A stretch of DNA of 64,000 bases from assembly GCA_000384615.1 (NCBI GenBank), contig ARQU01000008.1, positions 37,025-101,024 on the forward strand, given 5' to 3'. Both the position numbers and the translations under genes were made by a program. Position 1 is the stretch's first letter; every line of letters begins with the position of its first letter. The stretch comes from an alpha proteobacterium SCGC AAA536-G10 (GTDB lineage Bacteria; Pseudomonadota; Alphaproteobacteria; Puniceispirillales; Marisalimonadaceae). Positions 26,894-36,142 of this stretch are shown piece by piece. The notes under the pieces were generated by a model. That model was not told the origin of the DNA. It did not search any database and was given only the letters and a program-made list of their open reading frames with translations.

Positions 26894-28489
26894 TTAATTT
26901 GAGTTCAAGATTATTTCTGATGCTTTTTCAGCAATCATTAGTGTTGGAGCATTCGTATTGCCAGAAGTAATAGTGGGCATAATAGACGCATCTGCAATTC
27001 TTAACCCGTCTACACCCCTAACTTTTAAATTACTATCTGTTACTGATGAAGTGCCTGAGCCCATACCACATGTTCCTACTGGATGAAAAATAGTAGTACC
27101 AATATCACCAGCAACTTTTTTTAATTCATCTTCCGACTGAAACTGAATTCCTGGCGCATATTCTTTTGGATTATATTTTTTCATTGCTGGTTGAGTGATA
27201 ATTTTTCTTGCTAATTCTATAGATTGGGCCGCCACAAGTTTATCTTGTTCTTCAGACAAGTAATTTGGATCAATGGACGGTGCAATTTTAGGATCTTTTG
27301 ATGAAATATGGACACTTCCTCTACTCTGCGGATTTAGATTACATACACTTGCTGTAAGACCTGGAAAGTCATGAAGTGGGTCTCCAAATTTGTCTAAAGA
27401 TAATGGTTGCACGTGAAATTGAAGATTAGGCGTTTCATAAGATTTGTCTGACATTGCGAATATACCTAATTGACTAGGAGCCATAGACATAGGACCAGTT
27501 CTTTTAAGAGCGTATTCTAAACCTATAGCAATTTTACCTAATAAAGAATTAGCTTTTTGATTTAGAGTTTGTGCATTTTCTAATTGATATATTACTCTTA
27601 ATTGAAGATGATCTTGAAGATTTTCACCAACATTTGGGCTTTTTACTTTGGTTTTAATACCTAAATCAGAGAGCAAGTTAGGATTTCCTATACCAGACAA
27701 CTCTAAGATTTTAGGTGAACCAATTGAGCCAGCAGATAATATTATTTCTTTATTTACAAAAATATCTTCAATTTTCCCATTTCGTGTAACTTCTACCCCT
27801 TCAATTTTATTATTTTCTAAAATTAATTTATTCACTTCACATTGACTAATTACATGCAAATTTTTTCTATTTTTTATTGGTTTTATAAATGCCTTAACTG
27901 TATTCCATCTAAATCCAGAATTTTGATTAACTTTAAAATATGAAACTCCAAAATTGTTGCCTTCGTTGAAATCGTCTACTTTAGGTATTCCAGCCTCTAC
28001 AGTAGCTTCTTGAAAACTATCTAAAATATTCCAAGATAGTCTTTGTTGATTTACCTTCCATTCTCCACCTGCACCATGAAATTTATTTTCTCCTTCATAG
28101 CTATCTTCCATATTTTTGAAGTAAGGGAGAACATCATCCCAACTCCAACCTTCATTACCCATTTGCCTCCACTGATCATAATCATTTGCCTGTCCTCTCA
28201 TATAAATCATACCATTTATTGATGAACAACCACCCATGACCTTACCTCTTGGATAATTTAAAGCTCTACCATTTAAACCTTTTTGTGAAGTTGTTTTGTA
28301 TAACCAATCTGTTCTTTTGTTTCCCATACAATATAAATAACCTACAGGAATATGAACCCAATGGTAATTGTCACTTCCTCCTGCTTCCAATAAAGCTACA
28401 GAAAATCTACCACTAGCAGACAATCGATTAGCAAGAAGGCATCCAGCTGTGCCTGCACCTACTACGATAAAATCGAATACTTTAGACAT
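26894..28489 (-). CDS. GMC-family FAD oxidoreductase (choline/alcohol dehydrogenase type)
   Basis: 531-residue glucose-methanol-choline oxidoreductase. FAD-binding VVGAGTAGCLLANRL begins at about 9, the GMC signature PRGKVMGGCSSINGMIYMRG lies near 80, and the active-site His (IFHPVGTCGMG near 471) and Asn (TSGNTNAP near 514) are present. Resembles choline dehydrogenase BetA and long-chain alcohol dehydrogenases. No BetB, BetI or BetT is nearby, and it sits in an acyl-CoA catabolic operon, so an alcohol feeding that pathway is more likely than choline. Ribosome site AAAGGT. Confidence 0.88.
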   Translation of the reverse strand: MSKVFDFIVVGAGTAGCLLANRLSASGRFSVALLEAGGSDNYHWVHIPVGYLYCMGNKRTDWLYKTTSQKGLNGRALNYPRGKVMGGCSSINGMIYMRGQANDYDQWRQMGNEGWSWDDVLPYFKNMEDSYEGENKFHGAGGEWKVNQQRLSWNILDSFQEATVEAGIPKVDDFNEGNNFGVSYFKVNQNSGFRWNTVKAFIKPIKNRKNLHVISQCEVNKLILENNKIEGVEVTRNGKIEDIFVNKEIILSAGSIGSPKILELSGIGNPNLLSDLGIKTKVKSPNVGENLQDHLQLRVIYQLENAQTLNQKANSLLGKIAIGLEYALKRTGPMSMAPSQLGIFAMSDKSYETPNLQFHVQPLSLDKFGDPLHDFPGLTASVCNLNPQSRGSVHISSKDPKIAPSIDPNYLSEEQDKLVAAQSIELARKIITQPAMKKYNPKEYAPGIQFQSEDELKKVAGDIGTTIFHPVGTCGMGSGTSSVTDSNLKVRGVDGLRIADASIMPTITSGNTNAPTLMIAEKASEIILNSN

Positions 28490-28533
28490 AAATTTACCTT
28501 TTTGAAATTCAAAATATATATATTATCAATTTT

Positions 28534-29313
28534 TTACTCATTCCATGAAGGTGATCTTTTATCTAAAAAAGCACTAATGCCTTCATATGCGTCTTTTTCC
28601 ATCATATTCATAGCCATAACCTCAGAAGTATATTTATAAGCCTCATCAATTGGCATCTCCACCTGCTTATAAAAAGCCTCTTTACCAATTTTCACAGTAG
28701 ATAAAGGTTTTGAAGCTATTATATTTGCAATAGTTAGTGTTTTCTGATGAAGTTGATCAGGAGGAACACAATGATTTATTAAACCAAAATCTACTGCGTC
28801 TTTTGCACTAAGTTTTTCTCCAGTCAGAAGCATTTCCATAATTTTTTTTCTGCTAAGATTTCTGGAAACTGCTACCATCGGTGTTGAACAAAATAAACCA
28901 ATATTTACTCCTGGCGTCATAAAACTAGCCTCTTCAGATGCAACTGCTAAATCACAGCTCGCCACTAATTGGCATCCTGCTGCAGCTGCAATACCACAAA
29001 CTTCAGCTATAACTGGTTGGGGCAAGTTCATGATTGTTTGCATTAAATTTGAACATTCATTGAATAATTCGTTAAAAAATTTCTTATTGTTTCGATTTTT
29101 TCTTAATTCATCTAGATCATGACCAGCAGAAAATCCTGGTCCTTCAGAAGATATAATTAAAACTTTTACTTTCTTTCGTGATGAAATTTGTATTAAAGAG
29201 TTTGTTAGTTCTTTGATTAATTCTAAAGATAATGGGTTGTGTTTTTTTCCATTAACCAACTCAATTTTGACGATGTGGTCAGTCTCATTAGTTATATTGA
29301 AAAGTTTCTGCAT
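28534..29313 (-). CDS. enoyl-CoA hydratase/isomerase family protein
   Basis: 259-residue crotonase. FSAGHDLDEL near residue 72 and CGIAAAAGCQLVASCDLAVASEEASF near 107-132 form the oxyanion hole, and VNIGLFCSTPMVAVSR follows. It resembles the ECHDC3-like subgroup. The usual catalytic Glu pair of mitochondrial-type hydratases is not obvious here (CSTP in place of a P-x-GGT/S type segment), so the reaction may differ from simple hydration. First gene of the minus-strand operon running to glpE. Confidence 0.82.
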   Translation of the reverse strand: MQKLFNITNETDHIVKIELVNGKKHNPLSLELIKELTNSLIQISSRKKVKVLIISSEGPGFSAGHDLDELRKNRNNKKFFNELFNECSNLMQTIMNLPQPVIAEVCGIAAAAGCQLVASCDLAVASEEASFMTPGVNIGLFCSTPMVAVSRNLSRKKIMEMLLTGEKLSAKDAVDFGLINHCVPPDQLHQKTLTIANIIASKPLSTVKIGKEAFYKQVEMPIDEAYKYTSEVMAMNMMEKDAYEGISAFLDKRSPSWNE

Positions 29314-29452
29314 TTACTTTTTCCATCTTAATATAATTTTTTATGTATATATGAAACAAATTTATATTTCTGGTCAATTAATAATCTTATTTATGTTGAT
29401 TGTTTTACTTAATATCTAAATACTACGAAAGAAATTACATAAGAATTATATT

Positions 29453-30634
29453 TTGGAAAATAAACTTAACCTTGAAGTTTTAATATTAATTTTGACTGGC
29501 ACAGCTGCTCTTGCATTAGCCGTTGGTATTGGAAGGTTTAGTTATACACCAATCTTGCCTTATATGTTGGAAGAATTGAATATAAGCAAGACTAATGGAG
29601 GTTTAATAGCCTCATGGAATTTTTTTGGTTATTTATGCGGATCATTACTATCTATTTTACCAATATTTAAGAAAAAAATTAAATTTGTTTTTTTTACATC
29701 TATTGTTATTTCATTACTGACCACATTATTAATGAGTTTAAGTAATGATATAATAATTTTTATTGTTATTCGATTTTTTGCCGGCGTATCTAGTGCATTT
29801 GTTTTAATTTTTGCTACAGCTTTAATTCTTCCTTCTATGCAATTACTTGGGAAAAAATCGTTAAGTACTTCCCATTTTATGGGTGTTGGTTTTGGAATTG
29901 TCTTATCTTCAATTTTAGTATCTGTTTTAGGAAATTTTGGGTTTGCTTGGAATGATTTATGGATTGGAGTTACTATTTTATCAATAGTATTAGCTATACC
30001 TATTTTTCTTTATACCCCTAATGAAACTGTTATAAGTACAACCATAATTAAATCTGAAACTAGTAATAGTGTGAGTTTTAGTTTAATAACTTTGTCCTAT
30101 GGCCTTTACGGTTTTGGATATGTAATTTTGGGTACTTTCATATCAACAATGGCAAGAGAAACTGTAGGGTTAGAAACAACTGAAACATATGTTTGGCTTT
30201 TAGTAGGTCTGGCCGGTATTCCAATGGTAATCTTGTGGCCTAGGTTTGGTAAAAAAATTGGTAACGACATAGCTCTTTTCTTGGCCTGCGCGATTATGGG
30301 ATTTGGTATATTAATGCCTGTAATAATAGAAAATAAATTTGGTATTATTTTAGCCTCTATTTTATTGGGTTCAACTTTTATTCCTATAACTGCTCTAGCA
30401 TTGTTGGAAGGTCAAACTAGATACAGTGGATCAATAAGAGTTTCAACAGCTATACTCACATCATCATTTGGTGTAGGTCAAATGATTGGACCTTATTTTG
30501 GAGGTTTTGTTATAGATTCATTTTTTTCTTATAAAATAGCTTTATCTATTTCATCAGCTACATTATTTATTGCCTCATTTTTGATGATTAATCCTGTAAG
30601 ATATATTTCTTGTAAGTTTACAAATATTCCTTAA
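29453..30634 (+). CDS. MFS transporter, YbfB/YjiJ family
   Basis: 393-residue transporter with about 12 membrane segments. ALAVGIGRFSYTPILPYML near residue 22 is the signature of the YbfB/YjiJ MFS family. The start is TTG at 29453; the next in-frame ATG (residue 38) would remove the first membrane segment. No clear ribosome site is visible. The last 17 bases overlap the convergent kinase gene. Substrate unknown. Confidence 0.82.
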   Translation: MENKLNLEVLILILTGTAALALAVGIGRFSYTPILPYMLEELNISKTNGGLIASWNFFGYLCGSLLSILPIFKKKIKFVFFTSIVISLLTTLLMSLSNDIIIFIVIRFFAGVSSAFVLIFATALILPSMQLLGKKSLSTSHFMGVGFGIVLSSILVSVLGNFGFAWNDLWIGVTILSIVLAIPIFLYTPNETVISTTIIKSETSNSVSFSLITLSYGLYGFGYVILGTFISTMARETVGLETTETYVWLLVGLAGIPMVILWPRFGKKIGNDIALFLACAIMGFGILMPVIIENKFGIILASILLGSTFIPITALALLEGQTRYSGSIRVSTAILTSSFGVGQMIGPYFGGFVIDSFFSYKIALSISSATLFIASFLMINPVRYISCKFTNIP

Positions 30635-31658
30635 GTATTTGAGCTCCTAAGTTAGAAACAGGCACAGCTTGCTCTCCTACCTCAAAACCGTTATTACCAG
30701 CATTATTACCATCGATTACTCTCTTGGCTATACCTTGTAGAATGCCGGCAAATCTAAAACTGTTGAATGCTAATAAATATTTCCAGTATTTAGGCTTATC
30801 TAAGCCAGTAAAATTTAAATAAGTGTCTAAAATATTTTCTTCAGCTGGTATTCCTGATTTTGCTATTAATTTGTCATAACGACCTATACCTGCAATAGGC
30901 CAGTTTTTTTCAAATCTTAACATTAGTGTCCAATAGGATAAATCAATGAAAGGTATTGATAATGTGGACAACTCCCAATCTAATAACCCTATAACTTTTT
31001 CAAGACCATTATCTTTTTTTAATATCAGATTATCTAACCGAAAGTCACCGTGTAATAAACATGGTGGGAGCATACCTATTTTTTCTGGAATATTTTTAGG
31101 AATATTTTCTATTAAATATTCCATGCTTTCAATATCTTTAGTTTGTGAAAATCTATATTGCTTTATCCATAAGTTAATTTGTCTTTCAAGATAACCTTCA
31201 GGTCTACCAAAATTTTCAAGGCCAACGTCTTTTAAATTCAGAGATGCTAATTTTGCTAAAATTTTTATCTTATTTTTATAAATTTTATCTCGTTGTTCCA
31301 CTTCATAATTTGGCAGGAGTGGGTCAATTTCATTGTTACCTTCTAAATACTCCATTATATAAAATTCACTCCCTATTAAATCTTCGTCTTGACAATAACC
31401 AAACATTTTAGGAACTGGTATATTTGAAGCTTCTAAAGAAGACATTACTTTAAATTCACGATCAATACGATGTGCTCCAGGTAATAATTTACCAGTTGGT
31501 TTAGACCTTAATACAAAGTTTTTATTATCAGATTTTAATAAATAAGTAGGGTTAGATTGACCTGCTTCAAATTTTTTTATGGATAAAATATCTGCTTCTA
31601 TTGTTGTATTTTTTTTTATCCAATGGTTTAATATCTTGATATTTTTTTTAACCAACAT
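30618..31658 (-). CDS. APH-type phosphotransferase, ACAD10/11-kinase/LvaA-like
   Basis: 346-residue aminoglycoside-phosphotransferase-fold kinase. N-lobe segments FEAGQSNPTYLL and FVLRSKPTGKLL (ATP-binding Lys), catalytic loop LLHGDFRLDNLIL near residue 199, and the metal-binding LLDWELSTLS near 221 are intact. These features match the kinase domain of ACAD10/ACAD11 and of Pseudomonas LvaA, which phosphorylates 4-hydroxyacyl-CoA. It is divergent from an SDR-ACAD pair with 70 bases between. Drug resistance is unlikely given context. Its stop overlaps the MFS gene end. Confidence 0.82.
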   Translation of the reverse strand: MLVKKNIKILNHWIKKNTTIEADILSIKKFEAGQSNPTYLLKSDNKNFVLRSKPTGKLLPGAHRIDREFKVMSSLEASNIPVPKMFGYCQDEDLIGSEFYIMEYLEGNNEIDPLLPNYEVEQRDKIYKNKIKILAKLASLNLKDVGLENFGRPEGYLERQINLWIKQYRFSQTKDIESMEYLIENIPKNIPEKIGMLPPCLLHGDFRLDNLILKKDNGLEKVIGLLDWELSTLSIPFIDLSYWTLMLRFEKNWPIAGIGRYDKLIAKSGIPAEENILDTYLNFTGLDKPKYWKYLLAFNSFRFAGILQGIAKRVIDGNNAGNNGFEVGEQAVPVSNLGAQILKEYL

Positions 31659-31728
31659 TTTGAAATATTTATTCTCATATAAATTTTTAAAAGTATAACT
31701 TAATTTTATTTATATTGTAATTTTATTA

Positions 31729-32463
31729 ATGAATGATTCACTTGATACTATTCTAATTACTGGAGCAAGTAGAGGACTTGGTGCAAATTTTGCTAAAGTT
31801 CTTGCAAATGACGGATTTAGAATTATAGGAATTGGAAGAAATAGAATTAATCTTGAAAAAGTAATTTCTAAGCTACCCAATCAACGATTGAATCATGATT
31901 TCTTTGAACTTGATATTACAGACGAGAATTTTGTTAACAAACAATTATCTGATTTAAATTTATATGGTTTGATTAATAATGCTGGCATTGCTAATACCAA
32001 ATTATTACATAAAGAAACGTATTCAGAATTATCTAATATTATTGATACAAATTTACTTGGATCATTAAACGTATCAAATGCCGTAATTCCTAAAATGATG
32101 ACTAATAAAAGAGGTAAAATCATTAATATAGCTTCAACGCTTGGCTACAGACCATTGGCATATGTCGGTGCTTATTCTGCTACCAAAGCAGCTTTGATTC
32201 AAGTTACTAAATCTCAGTCAATTGAATTAGCTAGATATAATATTTGTGTTAATGCACTTGCACCTGGATATATTTTGACTGATATCAATAGAGATCAACT
32301 TGAAGGTGAAACTGGTGACTTATTAAAAAAGAAAATTCCTCTCAAAAGGTTTGCTACTGTTGATGAATTGGATACAATTATTTCTATGTTACTAAATACT
32401 AATAATACTTATATGACCGGGGCCGTAGTGGCTGTTGATGGTGGACTTAGCACAGGTCTCTAA
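31729..32463 (+). CDS. SDR family oxidoreductase
   Basis: 244-residue classical short-chain dehydrogenase. GASRGLG near 11-17, NNAGIAN near 84, Ser in NIASTLGY near 136 and YSATKAAL near 149-153 make a complete active site. The residues after beta2 (IGIGRNRINL) contain Arg, which suggests NADP use. It is cotranscribed with the ACAD gene and divergent from the kinase, as in Lva-like clusters where an SDR handles the 3-hydroxy/4-hydroxy step (family knowledge; exact step here inferred). Confidence 0.85.
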   Translation: MNDSLDTILITGASRGLGANFAKVLANDGFRIIGIGRNRINLEKVISKLPNQRLNHDFFELDITDENFVNKQLSDLNLYGLINNAGIANTKLLHKETYSELSNIIDTNLLGSLNVSNAVIPKMMTNKRGKIINIASTLGYRPLAYVGAYSATKAALIQVTKSQSIELARYNICVNALAPGYILTDINRDQLEGETGDLLKKKIPLKRFATVDELDTIISMLLNTNNTYMTGAVVAVDGGLSTGL

Positions 32464-32478
32464 CTTTTGGGTGATTTA

Positions 32479-33678
32479 ATGGATTTTTATCTACCAGATA
32501 ATATTGATAAACTAAGAATTAAAACACGTAATTTTGTTGATAAGCATATTATTCCGCTTGAATCCGTTCCTTCTTCATATGATAACCATGAAAATATTAA
32601 TGAAAGTTTATTAAATAAAATAAGAGATAAAGTTAAGTTAGAAGGTCTATGGTCTCCCCAAATGCCCAAGTCTAGATCTGGGTTAGGTTTAGGACCTATT
32701 GGAATGGCAGCACTATATGAAGAAATGAATAGATCTATTTTTGGACCAGTATGTTTTAATTGCGCCGCTCCAGATGATGGTAATATGTATATATTAAATA
32801 AGATTGCAACTGAAGAGCAGAAAGTTGAGTGGCTTGACCCTATCATTAATGGTGATGTTAGATCTTCTTTAGCCATGACTGAGCCAGCTCCAGGTGGAGG
32901 ATCCGATCCATCAATGATTAAAACCGAAGCCACTTATCAAAATGGTAAGTGGATAGTTAATGGCCTAAAATGGTATATTACAGGTGCCGGTATTGCATCT
33001 CATTTTATTTTGTTAGCTAAAACTAAAGATGGTTTAACAGCTTTTTTATATCATAAAGATCAACCAGGTTGGAATATTAAAAGACGTATACCCATAATGG
33101 GCCCTGAAGAACATGGAGGTCATTGTGAAATTGAGTTTAATGGCCTTCAGATACCTGATAAAAATATGTTAGGAGAAGTTGGCAAGGGACTTAAAATTGT
33201 ACAAATAAGATTAGGCCTAGCTCGTTTAACACATTGTATGAGATGGATTGGTCTTTCTAGACGAAGCTTGGAAATTGCTCTAGATTATGTTTCTTATAGA
33301 GAAGGATTTGGGATTAAACTTTCAGATAGAGAGTCAGTGCAAATTAAACTTGGTAAAGCTGCTATGGATATCGATATTGCTCGCTTACTTGTAATGAAAG
33401 CGGCGTGGAAAATTGAAAATGGAAGTAAAGCAAGACAGGATGTTTCTATGGCTAAAATTCATGTTGCTGAAACTCTTAATAATGTCTCTGATACAGCTAT
33501 CCAACTTAATGGCGCTAAGGGATATAGCAAAGATATAATTCTTGAATGGATATATAGATATGCTAGGCAAGCTAAATTAGTAGATGGTGCATCGGAGGTT
33601 CATCAAATGATTATAAATAGGTTTTTTAATAGTCAAAAATCTGATTTTTGGCATTGGGGTGTAGGACACGACGTTTAA
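32479..33678 (+). CDS. acyl-CoA dehydrogenase family protein, ACAD10/11-type
   Basis: 399-residue ACAD. MTEPAPGGGSDPSMI near residue 132 is present. At the usual catalytic-glutamate position the sequence is VDGASEVHQ (Asp at 369), not EGTNEI; ACAD10/11 proteins likewise have a DGPDEVH segment as I recall it. This suggests the phosphate-eliminating type rather than ordinary dehydrogenation. Start ATG 32479 follows GGGTG; an upstream TTG at 32467 is less likely. It follows the SDR gene by 15 bases and is convergent with the HAD gene 2 bases on. Confidence 0.83.
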   Translation: MDFYLPDNIDKLRIKTRNFVDKHIIPLESVPSSYDNHENINESLLNKIRDKVKLEGLWSPQMPKSRSGLGLGPIGMAALYEEMNRSIFGPVCFNCAAPDDGNMYILNKIATEEQKVEWLDPIINGDVRSSLAMTEPAPGGGSDPSMIKTEATYQNGKWIVNGLKWYITGAGIASHFILLAKTKDGLTAFLYHKDQPGWNIKRRIPIMGPEEHGGHCEIEFNGLQIPDKNMLGEVGKGLKIVQIRLGLARLTHCMRWIGLSRRSLEIALDYVSYREGFGIKLSDRESVQIKLGKAAMDIDIARLLVMKAAWKIENGSKARQDVSMAKIHVAETLNNVSDTAIQLNGAKGYSKDIILEWIYRYARQAKLVDGASEVHQMIINRFFNSQKSDFWHWGVGHDV

Positions 33679-33680
33679 TA

Positions 33681-34346
33681 TTATAATATCTCGTCTATAT
33701 TATTTAATGATTTTACAATTGCGCTTGGTTTACCTGGTAATTTTTCTAATATACCGTCAAATCTATTAACCCATATTGTTTTGAAACCGTAATTTGCTGC
33801 TGCATGCATATCCCACGCGTTGCTTGAAAAAAATGCTACCTTGTCTTTTTGTATATTAGTTTTCTTTTCTACAAGATCATACACCTCGCTTGACGGTTTA
33901 TAAATTTTACATTCCTCTACGGATATTACTGCATCTAATAAATTTTCTATATTGGCATTTTTAACAGCACTATCTAGCATTTGCATACTTCCATTTGAAA
34001 GTATACCAGTTTTATATTTTTTATCTCTAAGTTTCTCTAACACTTCTTTTACTTCTGGATACGCTTCTAACTTTAGATATAATTCCAATAATTCGTCTCT
34101 TAATTTTTTATTTTTAAGATTTAATACCTCCATTGCATAATCTAATGCGTTAGCTGTTATTTCCCAAAAATCAACATACTCATTCATTGAATTTCTTAAC
34201 CAAGTATATTCAACTTGTCTTAATCTCCACAAACTTGCCAAGTCTTGCCATTTGTCCCCTACATCCAAAGATAGTTCTCTACAAGCAGCATTAACGTCAA
34301 ACAATGTCCCATATGCATCGAAAATGCATGCTTTTGTATTATTCAT
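33681..34346 (-). CDS. haloacid dehalogenase type II (L-2-haloacid dehalogenase-like HAD hydrolase)
   Basis: 221-residue HAD hydrolase with all residues of the type II L-2-haloacid dehalogenases: nucleophile Asp10 and Thr14 in FDAYGTLFDV, Arg41 in WRLRQVEYTWLR, ILSNGS near 115-120, Lys in KIYKPSSEVY near 150 and SSNAWD near 175. The numbering agrees with characterised enzymes. Its ATG directly abuts the stop of the glycosyltransferase gene. ACAD10 also carries an N-terminal HAD domain, so a link with the adjacent kinase and ACAD genes is possible; dehalogenation or phosphatase activity are both open. Confidence 0.85.
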   Translation of the reverse strand: MNNTKACIFDAYGTLFDVNAACRELSLDVGDKWQDLASLWRLRQVEYTWLRNSMNEYVDFWEITANALDYAMEVLNLKNKKLRDELLELYLKLEAYPEVKEVLEKLRDKKYKTGILSNGSMQMLDSAVKNANIENLLDAVISVEECKIYKPSSEVYDLVEKKTNIQKDKVAFFSSNAWDMHAAANYGFKTIWVNRFDGILEKLPGKPSAIVKSLNNIDEIL

Positions 34347-35153
34347 TTAATTTTCTTTCTCATTTAAATATTCATAAAAGCTTTTATCGTTATTTTTTTT
34401 CCAATTAATATATTTTATATTATTAATTCGCCTTATCGCAAACATCCTTGCTATTTTTAAATTTTTGTTCTTTAAAGATTTTATTTGGTATTTTATATAA
34501 GCTAAATTTATTTTATGCGAGAAACCATCCTCTTTTGTCACTGATTTTTTTTGCAAATTTAACTTATAATATCCTCCATTTATCGTACTGATCTTTGTAT
34601 TATGTTCATTTAAAATGCAAGCAGTATTATAAACATCTTGGCTTCGTATTTCCTCAAATTTTTTCTGATTATTTCTATTTATAAATGGATGAAAACTGCA
34701 CGGTATATTCCCAATATCATTTAAATCAAGATATCCTTGCCTTTTGCCTTCAAAATGTTTTATAAGAATATTATTTTCGTCATATACTCTGGTAGGGGCG
34801 AACGCTACACCATTTTTTTTAACTAATTCTAACATTTTTCTTAAATAATTTTCTGACCATTCATCATCCGCATCTAGATAACCAACATACTCACCTTTTG
34901 ACTTATTTACACCATAGTTTCTAGCATTACCTGGACCAGTTTTAATCCCATTTGTTTTTATTATTTTAATCGTTAATCCTTTTTTTAACTTTGGTATTAT
35001 TTTATTATAATTTTTACCATCATCTACTATTATTATTATTTCTACTTTGAAAGTATCAAAGTTTAATTTTTGATTATTTATAGAATTTATAGCTCTTGAA
35101 AGAGTTTTTTTTGCGTTATAGACTGGAATTATTACTGATAGGTTTATTTTCAT
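34347..35153 (-). CDS. glycosyltransferase family 2 protein
   Basis: 268-residue GT-A glycosyltransferase. LSVIIPVYNAKKTLSRAI at the N-terminus, GPGNARNYGVNKSKGEYVGYLDADDEW near 75-100 with the DADD metal site, then a divergent C-terminal half rich in Lys, Asn and Ile. Very AT-rich. No membrane segment. Its TAA is immediately followed by the ATG of the HAD gene, an unexpected partner. Acceptor and donor unknown; no other polysaccharide genes are adjacent. Confidence 0.82.
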   Translation of the reverse strand: MKINLSVIIPVYNAKKTLSRAINSINNQKLNFDTFKVEIIIIVDDGKNYNKIIPKLKKGLTIKIIKTNGIKTGPGNARNYGVNKSKGEYVGYLDADDEWSENYLRKMLELVKKNGVAFAPTRVYDENNILIKHFEGKRQGYLDLNDIGNIPCSFHPFINRNNQKKFEEIRSQDVYNTACILNEHNTKISTINGGYYKLNLQKKSVTKEDGFSHKINLAYIKYQIKSLKNKNLKIARMFAIRRINNIKYINWKKNNDKSFYEYLNEKEN

Positions 35154-35229
35154 TTGATTTCATACAATTTTTGTTATTATTAACTTTAATTGTTAATAGT
35201 GCAAAACTTTTTTTATAGGATTTTTCCTA

Positions 35230-36141
35230 ATGAAACCTTTGGTTATCCACCCGAATAATTGGGCTGACTATTCACTTATCGATAGTGGCAATGGAAAAAA
35301 ACTTGAAAAATTTGGCCCATATACCTTTTCTAGACCTGAGCCACAAGCGATATGGACGCCAAGATTAAAAGCTAAAGTATGGGAAAATTCATCAGGATCA
35401 TTTCTAAGCTCATCATCATTGGAAAATGAAAATCCAAAAGGCAAGTGGGTTATAAAGAATAATATTCCAGATAAATGGGAAATGTCCTTTGATAATCTAA
35501 AATTTTTTGCCAGCCCTACTCCATTTAGACATCTAGGATTTTTTCCAGATCAGTCACCTCATTGGATTTGGGCAGCTCAAAAAATTAATCAATTTATATC
35601 TGTTTTGAATCATAAAAATCATCCTAAAATTCTAAATTTATTTGGTTATTCTGGCCTAGCATCCTTGCATGCGGCCTCATGTGGCGCTTCTGTTACACAT
35701 GTTGATGCAAGTAAAAAAGCCATTAATTACGCTTTTGAAAACCGAAACCTTTCATCATTCCAAGAATTACCCATTAAATTCATTACTGAAGATGCTGTAA
35801 AATTTGTAAATAGAGAAATCAGAAGAGGCAACAAATATGATGGTATTATTTTAGATCCCCCTAAATATGGAAGAGGGCCAAATGGAGAAAAATGGGACTT
35901 GTTCAATGATCTTCCTTCATTATTAAAATCCCTTCCACAAATTTTGTCTAACAATCCAATCTTTATAATTCTAAATAGTTACGCAATAAGGTCTAGCCAT
36001 ATTTCTTTGCATTATGGCTTAAGTGAAGTGATGAAGAATTATTCTGGCAAAGTGGAGTCAGGCGAAATTTCTATAGTCGAAGATCAAGTTAGTCCCCGTC
36101 AAATTAGCACAGCTATTTTTGCAAGATGGGAAAAAAGATGA
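35230..36141 (+). CDS. class I SAM-dependent rRNA methyltransferase, RlmI/K-like catalytic domain
   Basis: 303 residues. The SAM-binding motif ILNLFGYSGLASLHAASCGA near 133-152, VTHVDASKKAINYA, and the catalytic LDPPKYGRGP near 207 are typical of COG1092 23S rRNA methyltransferases. The N-terminal part (PLVIHPNNWADYSLIDSGNGKKLEKFG) lacks a clear PUA domain. It probably methylates rRNA. The ribosome site lies in an AGGA-TTTT-TCCT mini-hairpin just before the ATG, which could dampen translation. Confidence 0.8.
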   Translation: MKPLVIHPNNWADYSLIDSGNGKKLEKFGPYTFSRPEPQAIWTPRLKAKVWENSSGSFLSSSSLENENPKGKWVIKNNIPDKWEMSFDNLKFFASPTPFRHLGFFPDQSPHWIWAAQKINQFISVLNHKNHPKILNLFGYSGLASLHAASCGASVTHVDASKKAINYAFENRNLSSFQELPIKFITEDAVKFVNREIRRGNKYDGIILDPPKYGRGPNGEKWDLFNDLPSLLKSLPQILSNNPIFIILNSYAIRSSHISLHYGLSEVMKNYSGKVESGEISIVEDQVSPRQISTAIFARWEKR

Positions 36142-36142
36142 A

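Noticed and set aside
30618..31658. Aminoglycoside resistance gene.
   Set aside because: The fold is shared, but the neighbours (SDR, ACAD) and the ACAD10/11-like sequence point to acyl-CoA metabolism.
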